Shown: positions 38,950-49,100 of the stretch, in pieces | Layout: each line of letters opens with the position of its first letter | Position numbering within the stretch: the stretch's first letter is position 1 | Assembly (NCBI GenBank): GCA_008694505.1 | Contig: VZDJ01000041.1 | Span: 6,353,124 to 6,417,123 of the forward strand | DNA: 64,000 bases | Direction: 5' to 3' | DNA from: Cyanoderma ruficeps | Lineage: Eukaryota; Chordata; Aves; Passeriformes; Timaliidae | The notes under the pieces: generated by a model | What the model saw: the letters and a program-made list of their open reading frames with translations, nothing else | Told to the model about the DNA's origin: nothing | The model's database searches: none | Translations under genes and position numbers: made by a program

Positions 38950-39479
38950 TGTTAAGGGACACATTCAGAGCAGGTAGCTCAGTGTGCAGGTTCAGTGTGA
39001 GCTGCAGCTTGGGCTCTGGGTGGCAGGAGCCTGAGGCTGGGGGCTGTGAAGTGCTGACCCCTTGCATAAGAAAGGACCTGGGGACCTGTGAGCCAGGGGA
39101 CTGGACACTCAGAGGCACTCAGGAGCTGAGGACTGAAGAAGAGGAAGAGCGACACTTTTGGCACGCTTGGACTGGGGATTTCAAAGCCATGGGGTTCCTT
39201 TGTTGGGAGTCCCTCCTTGGAGGCACCAGCTGGAGTTCTTTCTGTTGCACTGAAATGTGAATAAACAGCCTCAAGGAGCCAGATCTCTGACCCTTCTACA
39301 GGAAACTGAGGGGACAACTGGTCAGGACACCTGGTCTGACTGGAATGGGGTGTGCAGGGAGCCAGGCAGGACAAAGGTGAGTTCACTGGAACTGCCCTCT
39401 GTGAAAGGACTTTGGTCCCAGCAGTGAAAGTCTCTGGCGTTGGGAGCGTGAATGGTCAGACAGGGGAGTTTGCTTAACA
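38950..39479 (+). mobile_element. Probable solo LTR of a second endogenous retrovirus family
   Basis: A 530-bp GC-rich block (39001-39060 is 41/60 G/C) is bounded by perfect 7-bp inverted ends, TGTTAAG at 38950-38956 and CTTAACA at 39473-39479, giving the TG...CA ends of an LTR. An AATAAA at 39260-39265 lies in the second half, as expected for the R region of a plus-strand LTR. I find no target-site duplication: the left flank ends CCTCG and the right flank begins GTTAT. Either the duplication has mutated, or recombination joined two different insertions, or my boundaries are off. The 135-codon minus frame (38979-39386) and 103-codon plus frame (38949-39260) lie inside it and follow from its GC-richness. 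I do not recognise the family. Confidence 0.5.
39260..39265 (+). promoter_or_regulatory. Polyadenylation signal AATAAA in the probable LTR
   Basis: The canonical hexamer lies about 310 bp into the 530-bp block, supporting a plus-strand orientation. Use is unknown. Confidence 0.4.
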
Positions 39480-42400
39480 GTTATGTGTCCTTTGTATCTG
39501 ATCCTTCTTTCTCTCAAAATGGCACTTTCTGTGCCTACCTAATCTTTGACATGCATGCTATGCGGATTTCACTTGCCTCAGAGTTTGTAAGTAAACAAAT
39601 GTAGGGTAGATGGGTTCAGACAGTTACATACCCTTTCTACCTGAACTCCAATCTGGCTGAATACTGTATAGGGAAAACTGTTTTGTCCTGCTAAGATTTA
39701 AGTGTTCACTGCATTCTAGGCTCTGGGAATGGAGTGAAGGTGCAACTATACGGACCCATTCACTTGATCACATTATTTGCACAGCCAAAATCAGAACTGA
39801 ACCGCAGTTTATGCAGAAGGTATATGATATTTGCCTACCCAGAGAACCTCTCAAGATTTACAGAAATGTTTTTCTTGTCCTCTGACTCATCATACCAGTG
39901 CTGAAATCATCTGAAGTGAAAGCTTCTTTTGTGAGGAAGTTCAAGGCTTTTAAGGCTGGAGCTTGGCAATCTACTAGTCTAATTGCAGCATTTCATTTTC
40001 TTGCAGAAGTAACATACCACCAATGTAAGTGATTCCCAGCCAGGTAATGGGAAAGAGAATTTTATGCAGTTTTGCTTGGTCTTGTAAGTAACTGCAAGAA
40101 AAGACTGATAAGTACCTCTTAGTACTTTTTTGGTCAGATAAACTGGCAAAATTTCTTCAACAGCACTGTTGTACTACCATAGTGTTAAAAATTTTATCTG
40201 TGCAAAACTAATGCACTACCGCAAATATATTCTCTTCCTTTTCTTCTCTTTTTTCACTTTACTATTTCTTGCAATTTCTATGTCTTGACATTAAAATTTG
40301 TGACCAGATATCACATTTTGATGGCAATTATGACAGAATAAGATATTTTAGCATCTATCTTTTCTAGAGATAACATCGCACAACAAAGACAGATTCTTAA
40401 GTTAGCAAGGTAAAAGAGGGGTATTTCCCTTTCACTAGTTAAAAGCAACATTTTAAACATGACACGAAAATGAAGAAGTGATGGTGTTGATCTCGGAGCA
40501 CTGAGGTAAAACTGTCTCTAAGAGGCCAGTTTTTGCTTCACTAGAACATTTACCAGAACATCTTGGCAGAAGGTTCCCATGCAACATTATGCTAGATTAA
40601 TTTAAGGCATAAAAGGCATGGAAAATTATTACAAGTTCTGCATACAACAATATAATAAGAGACACAGGATTCCAGAGAACAGCAGAGAGAAAAATGGTCA
40701 GAAGATTAAGCACTTGGCTGCATTAGCTGCTTACTTAATTAGCGATATCCCTAATCTAATAAAATCATCATACTATGAATCATCTTGCCCAAGTTCATTC
40801 ACCAGCGGTGTCAAATATTCAAATAGTGGACATTTGTGCATTTTTCCCTGCTACCTTCTAACTTTGTTTCTTTCTTTTTCTTTACTTTTTTTTTCCTTTT
40901 GACCTGGTCAATCATGTTTAGGATGACAAGCTCTCAGTCAAATCCTTGTCTCACATGAGTTAGAATCCAGGATCTTCTTGGCTCCCAGTCAGTTACATTG
41001 TTTTCATCAAATAAAAAACATCAGTGGAAAAAATTCATCACTACACAAAAAGCAAATAACTTGAAGCATTTTAACAATTGTGTATTAGTGGTGGCATACT
41101 TCAAAAATAAGTGCTGAACATTGCTGAGAGAAATGCAGGACTATATAATTATTTATGACAGGCTTTCATCATATTTTTCTTCTCCTAAATGGTTGGTGTT
41201 ATTGAAAGCCAAAGGAATACTATGAAAATAAAGAAAGGAAAGCGTGGGATGTTTTTTATATGGCTACTGCCCTTCATCTTCTCTCACACATGAGCAACCA
41301 TTCTAAGTGTCTCCTGCAAGGACCAGTATTCAAAGGTGTTTGGAATTTGTAATATGAAATCCATGTGATGAATGATGAACCATGAATAGAAATGAGCAGG
41401 AAACTCTTTATTCCCATTCCAGGAATATGTTCAATTTGAGAAACAGTTTTCCATTCCATATTGGGATGAAATGGAGACTTTTCAGACCTTTCTACTTTTT
41501 CATGGGGAAAAAAAAAACAAAGAGCAAGTGGAAGCTTCACCTTCCCTACTCCTGCTGCTCACATTCATGCTCTTTAAGAGAGCCAGGCAAATAGGGTTGC
41601 CAGCATACAAGAAAAAGAAACTGGATCTGAACCCCAGCTTTGCTAGACTGATGCATTCACATTCTTGTTCTGAGTACTTGACAAGCCTGCCAAGCATTAT
41701 AGAAGAGTGTCCAACCTGCAGACTAATTCTGAGGTCAGCTACAATTAATTCTTCATCCTTAAAATAGCCCACCCTAGAGCTCAGATGCATTTCCAGCCAT
41801 CACTTTTCTGATGCTGATGTATTCCCACTAAATCTCTCAGTTAGAGCACACTGACTCAGCTTCTGGACTCGCCCCCAGCCTCCCTCAGCTGCAGGGTTCA
41901 GCAGAGCTTTTTTTTTTTGTTTGAGCTCTCACTGCCACTAGCAGGACCCCAGTTCACTCCCAACACACACACAACACACAAATAAAAATGGAAAGGAAAA
42001 TGTAGAGAAAAAGGGAGGCATACATATCCCACAGAAAGAGGAATTTTACCTCAGTTCTTGGATTTTTCCAGATAACTGAAAGATGGCCAGCTTCTGACAT
42101 ATGCCTAGGATGCCGTTCTTACAACAACGTCATTACTAGCCCACATCCCTGGGTAGTAACTTAGAGAGTTGTGTTTGTCTTTTTTTCTCTAAATATCAGC
42201 ATCACTTTTTGCTTGCGTATTACTATCCTTGTTGAATTTCACTGGACTTGCATATCTAAAATTCAGCATCTCCATAAATATTTGCAGCATTCTGGCCATG
42301 GTTTGTCATATCTTTTTAATGCTGGAATACCAGAAAATATGTAGAAATTAGAGTTTGTAATGGTGTGCTACTCCTTGTATTCCACAATTGAAGGAAAATC

Positions 42401-43499
42401 TTCCCATCTCTAACATAAATAGAAGAATTAATTCTTTTAACCAGTGAGGAATTTGCTGCTCTACCTAAACTAAGCATCTGATTTCATCTGAGATGAAGGG
42501 CTGTTTGTGAATGATGGTGTTGAAATATGGTCAGTAACAATGAATGATACCAATAATAATAAAAAGATACTCTAGGAGCATTTGAAAGATGATAACCCTA
42601 TATAATCATTAACAATCTGTTACTTTCTGTGTCTTTTTAGGCACAAAGTCATTAACATCAGCACATACAGCTGCTGCCACCCTGAATGTCAGGGGAAAAA
42701 AAAGGTTGGAATAAAATTCTATTCCAAGGTTTTAGTTTCTCAGACTGAACCCAGGGATGTAAACACCTCTGACCTCGGTATGAAGGATTCCCTGGATCTT
42801 CAGTTTACATTTGGACAACATCCCCACCGCCACAAGAATTTGAACACAATAAGAAAAGCTTACGATGACATAGCATCAGCTGCATTTGGACATATCTGGG
42901 TGCTGCTGGGAGAAATTAAGCCATTGCAATACCATGAACATTGTAAGACTTCACTTTATCCCTATTGCTTTTCAAATCAACTTTCTACAACATTTTAACC
43001 CAGACAGTAGAGACAATTGCATGAATCTGAATTCATAAAGTGTTTTTCTCTGATGAGATAAATGTGTATGTAACTGAAGCAAACTGGAGTCTGTGAAACA
43101 GGACAAAAGAAAGTTGTTGTCTTTCTTCCACACCTTGTAGATAGAAAAGAAGCAGGACAAATCCACTGAATGAAGTTCTGGACCTTAAAATATTTCAGGT
43201 GCCCAGTACCAAATTCTCACCAAATGGGATTTATAGATATGCCTTAGTGCCTATTTGACTTAGAAAGTGCTATAAAATGCCTTTACATATAACATATGTA
43301 TAACTATACTCATATAAATGTGTTCTGTGAGATAAGATTTTGTATTTTCCTGCAAGACAGAACCTGCTCTGTGGAAAGTGTGCTGTAGCTCATGTTGCCT
43401 GATGCTAGGTTTCCTCTAAAGTGTATTTGAAGGAGGCTGGAAGTGGATCAAATGTGTTGCAAATGTGTAGGTTCTTCTTTTAGGTACGATTTTTGCCTA
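39480..43499. other. AT-rich unique DNA, no gene seen
   Basis: No recognisable gene. A CA-rich short repeat lies near 41959-41981. Open frames up to 98 codons (around 41471-41790, on both strands) have no recognisable domain. Confidence 0.55.
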
Positions 43500-44163
43500 G
43501 GGAAGAGTAAGGGCAAAAATAACGAACCTGATCTCATTCTACAACAAGGTGACCTGCTTAGTGGATGACTATTCTACCCAGATGTTAGTAAAACCTTTGA
43601 CACTGCCTCCCTCAACATTCCTCTGGAAAAGCTCCATGGCTTGGCCACGTGCACTCTTAGCTGGATTAAAAAGCCTGGTGGCTGGACCCAGAAGATAGTG
43701 GTGCATGGAGCTACATCCAGTTAGTGGCCAGCTACAACTTGTGTTCCCAGGACTCAGTATTGGGGTCAGCCCTGTTTAATAGTTTTATCAATGGTCTGGA
43801 TGAGAGGATCGAGGGTCACTTGGTAGGTTTACAGATGATACTAAACTGGGCAGGAATGTTTATCTGCTGGAGGGGAGGAAGGTCCTGCAGGGGAATCTGG
43901 ACAGGCTGGATCAGGGGGTCAAGGACAATCATATGAGGTTCAAACAGGCAAAGTGCCAGGTCCTGCCCTTGCGTTACAACAACCGCATGCAGCACAACAG
44001 GCTGGGGGAAGAGTGGCTGCGAAGCTGGCCACAAGAAAAGGGCCTGCCAGTCCCAGTCAACAGCCAGCTGAACATGAGCCAGGAAGGTGCCTAAGTGGCC
44101 AAAAAGGCCAGTTGCATTGTGATCGTAAGGTTTCCAATCTAAACGATGGTATGATTCTCTGAA
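43500..44163 (+). mobile_element. CR1 LINE, 5'-truncated and internally deleted
   Basis: The plus strand follows the CR1 reverse-transcriptase coding order: AACCTGATCTCATTCTAC, GACCTGCTTAGTGGATGA, AAAACCTTTGACACTGCCTC, then a frame reading QDSVLGSALFNSFINGLDE at about 43748-43807, a well-known CR1 RT block. The next block, FTDDTKLG (active-site motif at 43828-43839), sits in a different frame, so a 1-base deletion just upstream broke the ORF. The active-site motif also shows Thr where the family has Ala. After about 44120 the sequence jumps straight to the CR1 3' end (GGTATGATTCTCTGA to 44163), so a large part of the 3' coding region and UTR is missing. It is a dead copy, and I infer moderate age from its divergence. 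Confidence 0.9.
43828..43839 (+). other. CR1 reverse-transcriptase active-site relic (FTDD)
   Basis: Codons TTT ACA GAT GAT give Phe-Thr-Asp-Asp, corresponding to the F/YxDD catalytic motif of LINE reverse transcriptase. Both aspartates remain although the reading frame around them is broken. Confidence 0.8.
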
Positions 44164-45950
44164 ATGTTGAGTGGCCATTTTCTGTTTAGTTCAGTTAGTG
44201 GTTTATACCTCACGCAACAGTTCCCAGGGAGCCAAAAAACAGTTTGAGTATGAACACGCGGTTCTTGGTGGTCTCTGGCACATGGATGGTAGGACCTAAC
44301 TTTTTTGACTGATGAATCCCCCTGTGGCTGCAATGACCATGTAAGGCAGGGTGACCGGGGCTCGATCTGTCACTAAGAAAAAGCTTGAAATGCTTTCTCC
44401 TCATATAAATTAAAATGCAATTATGTATAATCATAACAACAATCTGGAATGGGGTCACTGACTGTCAAAAGCCTTAGAAGTCCATTGAGACTTGTAGCAA
44501 ATACCCACAGTGAACAAGAACAGTTGTTATTGAGGTTATCAGATTTTCTGGGCCATTGCTGTATCTGGTCAGAGAGTGAAATGGGAATGCACAAAGGATC
44601 ATTATCCTATTGTGCCTTCAAAGTGTAAAAACCACAGAGAACTGTGCCCAGTGAAGACGTCAGTGGTGATGATTTTAATATATATGGGGTTTCTCACAAT
44701 GGGGCAATAAGTAGAAGAGATGTCAGAGTACATGACCCTTCAAATAGTCTCCTGAGTAACATAACCCCAAAGTTCCTCAGGTTTTACATCAAGTTCCCAG
44801 ACCTTTAAAAATCATGTTGTTATGCCCTTAGCACTGTGATGATACCAGTAAAATAGTTAATATAGACCAAAAATCAAAACTGACTATCATCTTCTACATC
44901 TCCATCAAATCCTTAGCTGCTTTCTGTTCCAGAAAAGGTGTAGAGGAACAGACACCACTCTGTGCTGTCACTGAGTTTACCAGCCCCTTTCCACGTTGCT
45001 CTTTACTTCCCAGAGTAGGCACCAAGAGTGATAATCAACTCAGATCAATTTAAACTGATCCCCACTTCTCCAGGTGGCTCTGTGGTGACTCTGTGTGCAT
45101 AAGTACCTGTTCTGTCACCTCTTCTGTCCCTGCACAGTAGATGAGCAAGGCAAGTTGTGGTTATTGCCAACAGGCATCCTGCACAGCAGTGATAGAAGGC
45201 AGTGAGGACTGTGCTTGGTTCTCTCTAACCCTAGCTGGCCAGCTGGCTATGCAGAAAATATTCAGAATTTCCTAAAAAGGCATCTCAACCAGTATTTTTT
45301 GCATACAGGGGTACTTAGGGAAGAACCCCTCCCAGATTCTTCCCTGAGACAACAGGTCTCTGCACCATTCCCCCTCTGTGTTTTCCTTAACATCCATAAT
45401 AGTCTAATGTGATTAATAACTCCTGTTTCTACAGCCAAAAGAAAGGGAAGTAACATTATACTGTGTTTCCAAACAATACCAAATATCGCATTAAGACTGT
45501 AGACTGTAGAGCAGTATTTTTGTTTTAAGAACAACAGCTTATTTTTTTAAATGAGGTTTATTAAAGTAGAATCTGGAGTTTATTTGTTTATTGCTTTTTT
45601 TTATTATTATTTCTACAAGGTACAGCAGCTGCTTAAAAGAACATTTCACCAGAAGGAACAGGCTGATTCACTGCATTTATCCTGAGTACAGATTGTTGTC
45701 CTCTCCCACACAGTCTTCATAAATTAGGAAGAAAACTTGAAAAGCATCACAATCTATGGTTTTGATTGTCCCTGACTTACAGTAGTTGAACTAAACCTCA
45801 AATATCCAATCTTCTTCTATGAAAAAAAATGTTTAATAAGATATGAAAGATGAATAAAAAGTTACACTCTGAAATGCCTCAAGGTAATTGAGGAGACTTA
45901 GCATGATTTAAACAGGATGTTCAGTGATTTCCATATCAGAGACCCAACTT
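44164..45950. other. Unique DNA between a CR1 copy and the candidate promoter
   Basis: No gene recognised. The first 300 bases are slightly richer in CpG than average (for example around 44206-44262) but match no element I know. Confidence 0.5.
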
Positions 45951-45953
45951 TCC

Positions 45954-45958
45954 ATTGG
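45954..45958 (-). promoter_or_regulatory. CCAAT box (reverse orientation) upstream of a TATA box
   Basis: ATTGG, the reverse complement of CCAAT, lies 55-60 bp before the TATA box at 46013. This is near the usual spacing, which puts CCAAT about 50 bp upstream of TATA. The pairing of the two makes each more believable, but the motif is only five bases long. Confidence 0.3.
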
Positions 45959-45968
45959 TAAGGTCTGG

Positions 45969-45985
45969 GGACATTGAGCATGTCC
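45969..45985. promoter_or_regulatory. Inverted repeat containing a p53-type half-site
   Basis: GGACAT and ATGTCC are perfect inverted arms around TGAGC. Within it GAGCATGTCC (45976-45985) fits the p53-family half-site RRRCWWGYYY at all ten positions. The adjacent decamer does not fit, so there is only one half-site. It lies between the CCAAT-like and TATA boxes. Confidence 0.3.
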
Positions 45986-46012
45986 AGGTCTTGGGACTTG
46001 TTCCTCAGCTCT

Positions 46013-46021
46013 TATATAAAG
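46013..46021 (+). promoter_or_regulatory. Strong TATA box (TATATAAAG) of a candidate promoter
   Basis: TATATAAAG followed by GCAC is a near-consensus TATA box. It would place a transcription start near 46043. A reversed CCAAT box lies about 55 bp upstream and an excellent splice donor 111 bp downstream, the layout of a short first exon. Prediction only. Confidence 0.4.
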
Positions 46022-46042
46022 GCACAGGAAGGTGGGACTCTG

Positions 46043-46123
46043 TTACACTGCCATGTTACTGCCACGTTTAAATGGACTATGCTCTGACCTGCTTTACCTC
46101 ACTACACCAAACTTCATTCAAAG
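46043..46123 (+). ncRNA. Predicted first exon of an unnamed transcript
   Basis: The start is inferred as about 30 bp after the TATA box; the end is set by a perfect consensus donor AAG|GTGAGT (GT at 46124). An ATG at 46053 with G at -3 opens a frame that stays open to the donor (23 codons, beginning MLLPRLNGL). Joined to the next predicted exon, however, it stops after about 35 codons in total, with no recognisable domain. I therefore label it non-coding by default. It could also be chance motifs, or the remains of an LTR-type promoter. Confidence 0.25.
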
Positions 46124-47057
46124 GTGAGTTTAAATGTCAGAAATGGAAAGCACTCACCCACAAAACCATCCAGACTCCTGTGTGCAATCTGTGAGAACAA
46201 GAAAGACCAGCAGAAGACTAAGCATTCATAACAGTAGTAGGGTTTGTTTTCCACTCCCCAACCCTTTCTTTTTTCATGCAATTTATATTTAGTGCGGGAA
46301 AACAGTTAGTAAAACTTGCCTGAAACAAGATTTGGTTCCATGTTTCAGATTACAAGTGAGATGTCAGAAGTAATTCACTCAAGAAGTGGCAGGATCCCTC
46401 CAGGATGGTTCAGTCCTCTGTTAGAATAATAAATAAATAAACCCAGAAGCTTTTTGTTGGTTTTGTTTGGTTTTTTTTAACTATAGGCAACATGAGAAGG
46501 TTATCAGAAAGTTGCCACCGTAGAACAAAGAGCATCCTTCCCTGGTTAGCAAACTGCAACATATCACACTGTGATTCTCTTAACAATAATATGGAATCAT
46601 TTGTTGAGATTCTTAGACATTGAAGACTATCTCTCCCCTACAGAAAAATAAGGATAGCTGAAAAAAGTTCATAGCAAAATGCAGCCCTATTAGTCACATA
46701 TGGAAAGGTGGTCTGCTCTTGAGTGATTTAGTGCATTCAATTCCAGTAAGACTTTCCTACTAGGGAACAGCTGAAATGTCATAAACTATTCCAATTGTAA
46801 TGGCACACATGTCAGAGCAAGGAATACCATAGACCTTTAAATATTTTTAAACTGTCATGGCAGCATGAGCTGAGAGTGGAATAGCAAGGATAAATTATCT
46901 CCTGTTTAGCTCTGCTTCTGCCATGAGCTGGGGACATATGGGCAGTACAGTTTCCAGGCAATAAAGAAACAGAGATTTGAGATTACTGTGTTCAGTCCCA
47001 AGAGACAGAGAGGAACATGAATCAATATTTGCTAACTCTCCTCTCCTTTCCTTCCAG

Positions 47058-47246
47058 ATTGTCAGTTCTTCCAGTCCAGCTCCACACTTTTTAATTAAAT
47101 CTCTTCCTCCTCATACTTGACCCAAGGAAACTTTCCTCCTGTAACCTATGTAGGAGGATTGGCAGTGAGAGAAGTGTTGGAAAGACAGTCTTTTGCTTTG
47201 CAGTTTTAGTGCCAGTGAAGCAACTGAAAGGAAAATTATTTCAAGG
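47058..47246 (+). ncRNA. Predicted second exon of the same unnamed transcript
   Basis: A long polypyrimidine tract ending CCTTTCCTTCCAG gives an excellent acceptor at 47057. The 189-nt segment ends at TCAAGG|GTGAGT, an excellent donor (GT at 47247). All three frames contain stops within the first 65 nt, so the segment is not an internal coding exon. The intron from 46124 to 47057 would be 934 bp. A possible next acceptor, TTTGTTTTTCAG, ends at 50262. Supported by splice motifs only. Confidence 0.25.
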
Positions 47247-47438
47247 GTGAGTGTGTGCTTGTTGCTGTGTGAGAGGGGTTCAGTGAGTTTGGGAGCTGGT
47301 GGAGAACAGTCAGTATAGGCAATAACCAGAGGTCACAGATACCAAACCCTTACAAGTCTGCTGAAATCAACCTCTGACCACATGCTCCCTGATGAGGTAA
47401 TCCATTCCAAGTGATGTTAAATTTATTTTATCTCTTTC
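47247..47438. other. Short unique spacer before the CR1 copy
   Basis: Begins with the predicted donor and contains nothing else recognised. Confidence 0.5.
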
Positions 47439-48505
47439 ATAGAATCACAGAATATCACAGGTTGGATGAGCCTTGAAAGGTCATGTGTTCCAATTTTGCA
47501 TGGGAAAGAGAGCCAAGACAGGGTTTTGTAGCACCCTGTCCAACTGTGTATTGAAAACCTCCAACACTGAGGGCTCTACCATAGCCATGGGGAGATTGCT
47601 CCAGTGATTTGTTGCTCTCACTGAAAAAAATTCTTTCTAATATGGACATGAAACTTGCTCCTGTGCAACTTGTAGTGGTTGCTCTCTGTCTTCTCCATGA
47701 GTCTGCGCTTTGTAGTTGCTTTTTAACTACTGCAGTGCTGTGAAGAAGTCCACTCTAAGCCTTTTCTTCTCCTGGCAAAAAAAATACACATTCCTTCAGT
47801 CTTTCCTCACAGGGCAGGCTCTTCAGCCCTTTGGCCAACTCTGTGACCCTCCTTTGGACTCTATCTACCTTTTTCAAATTGTAGGGAGCACAGCTGCACT
47901 CTGCATTCCAGGTGTGGCGTGACAAGTTCTGAGAATGGGATGATTCAATCTCTGTTCCTTCTAGCAATGCCCCCACAGATGCAGCCCAGGATCTGATTTA
48001 CCCTTCTTGCCACAGCAGACCACTGCTGACTCCTGCTCATCCTGCAGCACATCCCTTTTCGCAAGGCTTGTCATGCACCACATAAATCCCGGCCTGTACT
48101 GGACTTTCGTTTTTTTTTAATTCCAGCTTCAGGACTTCACACTTGTCTTTGTTAAATTTGGCACAGTTCTTGCCAGCTCACTCTTCCAGCCTGTTCAGGA
48201 CACTCTGTAAGATGCCTCTTCCTTCTGGTTGACCTTACCAGGCAGTTTAGTGTCATCAGCAAACGAGGTCAGGGTGCTTTCAGTCTCATTGTCCAGACCA
48301 TTTTGGAAGATTTTAAAGAGTGTGGGGCCCCGTATTGACCACCACCATATAAGTGCAGCCTGTGAGCAAATTTCTTACTCATTTCACAGACTACCCATCC
48401 ATTTTTTATCTTGCCAGTTTGTCCAGGAGAAGGCCTCAGGAAAATATTGAATTGTTTTACTGAAGTCAAGTCTTTATTGTACCTCTGCCTTAGTCAGCAT
48501 TCAAA
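47439..48505 (-). mobile_element. CR1 LINE, about 1.07 kb, 5'-truncated
   Basis: The left edge CATAGAATCACAGAATATCA is the reverse complement of a CR1 3' end. Moving right, the usual CR1 minus-strand blocks follow in order: the 'GATTGCTCCAGTGATTTGTT' region, CAGGCTCTTCAGCCCTTTGG, CTCTGTGACCCTCCTTTGGA, ATTCCAGGTGTGG, GATGCAGCCCAGGATCTGAT, AGGACTTCACACTTGTC, then the RT core. The active-site motif reads FADDTKL on the minus strand (FADD at 48252-48263). Similarity fades after TTACTGAAGTCAAGT near 48470-48505. So this copy keeps the 3' UTR and the last part of the RT domain, with many frame-breaking changes. It differs clearly from the plus-strand copy at 43.5 kb and is probably another CR1 subfamily. 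No active ORF. Confidence 0.9.
48252..48263 (-). other. CR1 reverse-transcriptase active-site relic (FADD)
   Basis: On the minus strand TTT GCT GAT GAC encodes Phe-Ala-Asp-Asp, the intact catalytic motif of CR1 reverse transcriptase, followed in frame by Thr-Lys-Leu. Confidence 0.85.
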
Positions 48506-48889
48506 CCTTATGGCATCCCAGAAACAATGCAGCTCTTAACATTTTTTATTTTCATCTTTCTGTTCTGCATGGAAAACCTGTAACTGTAAAGACTGGTGTT
48601 TTCTCATCTACCTTTAGTTTAAAGGTAAAGCATTAAGTCTACTTTGGTGTCTTTTATTTATTAACATAACTTTGAGTAGTGAATGTCTCAAAATTAAAGT
48701 GGAAAATTACTTTTGACCTGAAGGTAAGTGTTTTTACCTCATTTCTTAGACCTGTTGGGAGAAATCATTTAGAAAATAAGCTTATTTTTTCTGTGATATA
48801 TTCTGATTGCAGAAATCTGTCTTGCTTTTCATTTTTACCCTTAAGTTGATGGTTTTTGCCTTAGGTATACAATCAATGCCCAATCTTTC
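48506..48889. other. AT-rich spacer between two CR1 copies
   Basis: Nothing recognised between the two minus-strand CR1 copies. Confidence 0.5.
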
Positions 48890-49100
48890 TAATCTTAGAA
48901 TACATGAGGCTGGATGAGGATGTCTAGTGGGCATCTAATCCAAACCCTGCTTGAAGTAGGCCAGTTACACCAGGCTGGTAAAAGATTTACTGAGTTTTTA
49001 ATATTTCCATGGTTGGAGATTCTCTGCCTTACTTCTTCAAATATTTTACCATGTTCACAGAAAGAAAGTTTTCCTTGCTTGTAATTCATGTTCAAATATA
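48890..49100 (-). mobile_element. CR1 LINE 3'-end fragment, about 210 bp
   Basis: It starts with a degenerate CR1 3' end (ATCTTAGAATACATGAGGCT). The minus-strand order follows: CATCTAATCCAAACCCTGCT, then TTAATATTTCCATGGTTGGA, GATTCTCTGCC and the 'AGAAAGAAAGTTTTCCTTGC' block. This is the heavily truncated 3' UTR part common in bird genomes. It is quite diverged and the right edge is approximate. Confidence 0.7.

Noticed and set aside
38960..38990. TAGCTCAGTGTGCAGG as a tRNA-derived SINE A-box
   Set aside because: No B-box at the right distance and no cloverleaf; it is part of the LTR-like block.
38979..39386. 135-codon minus-strand open frame, the longest in the window
   Set aside because: It lies entirely within the GC-rich probable LTR, opposite to the LTR orientation. 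Few stops are expected there and no domain is recognisable.
41935..41955. CCACTAGCAGGACCC as a CTCF site
   Set aside because: It matches only about 9 of 15 consensus positions, with mismatches in the essential GGG core.
43816..44178. 120-codon minus-strand open frame
   Set aside because: It is antisense to the plus-strand CR1 copy and is a shadow of the LINE coding sequence.
47716..48469. Open frames of about 66-73 codons on both strands
   Set aside because: All lie inside the minus-strand CR1 copy. They are broken LINE coding sequence or its antisense.
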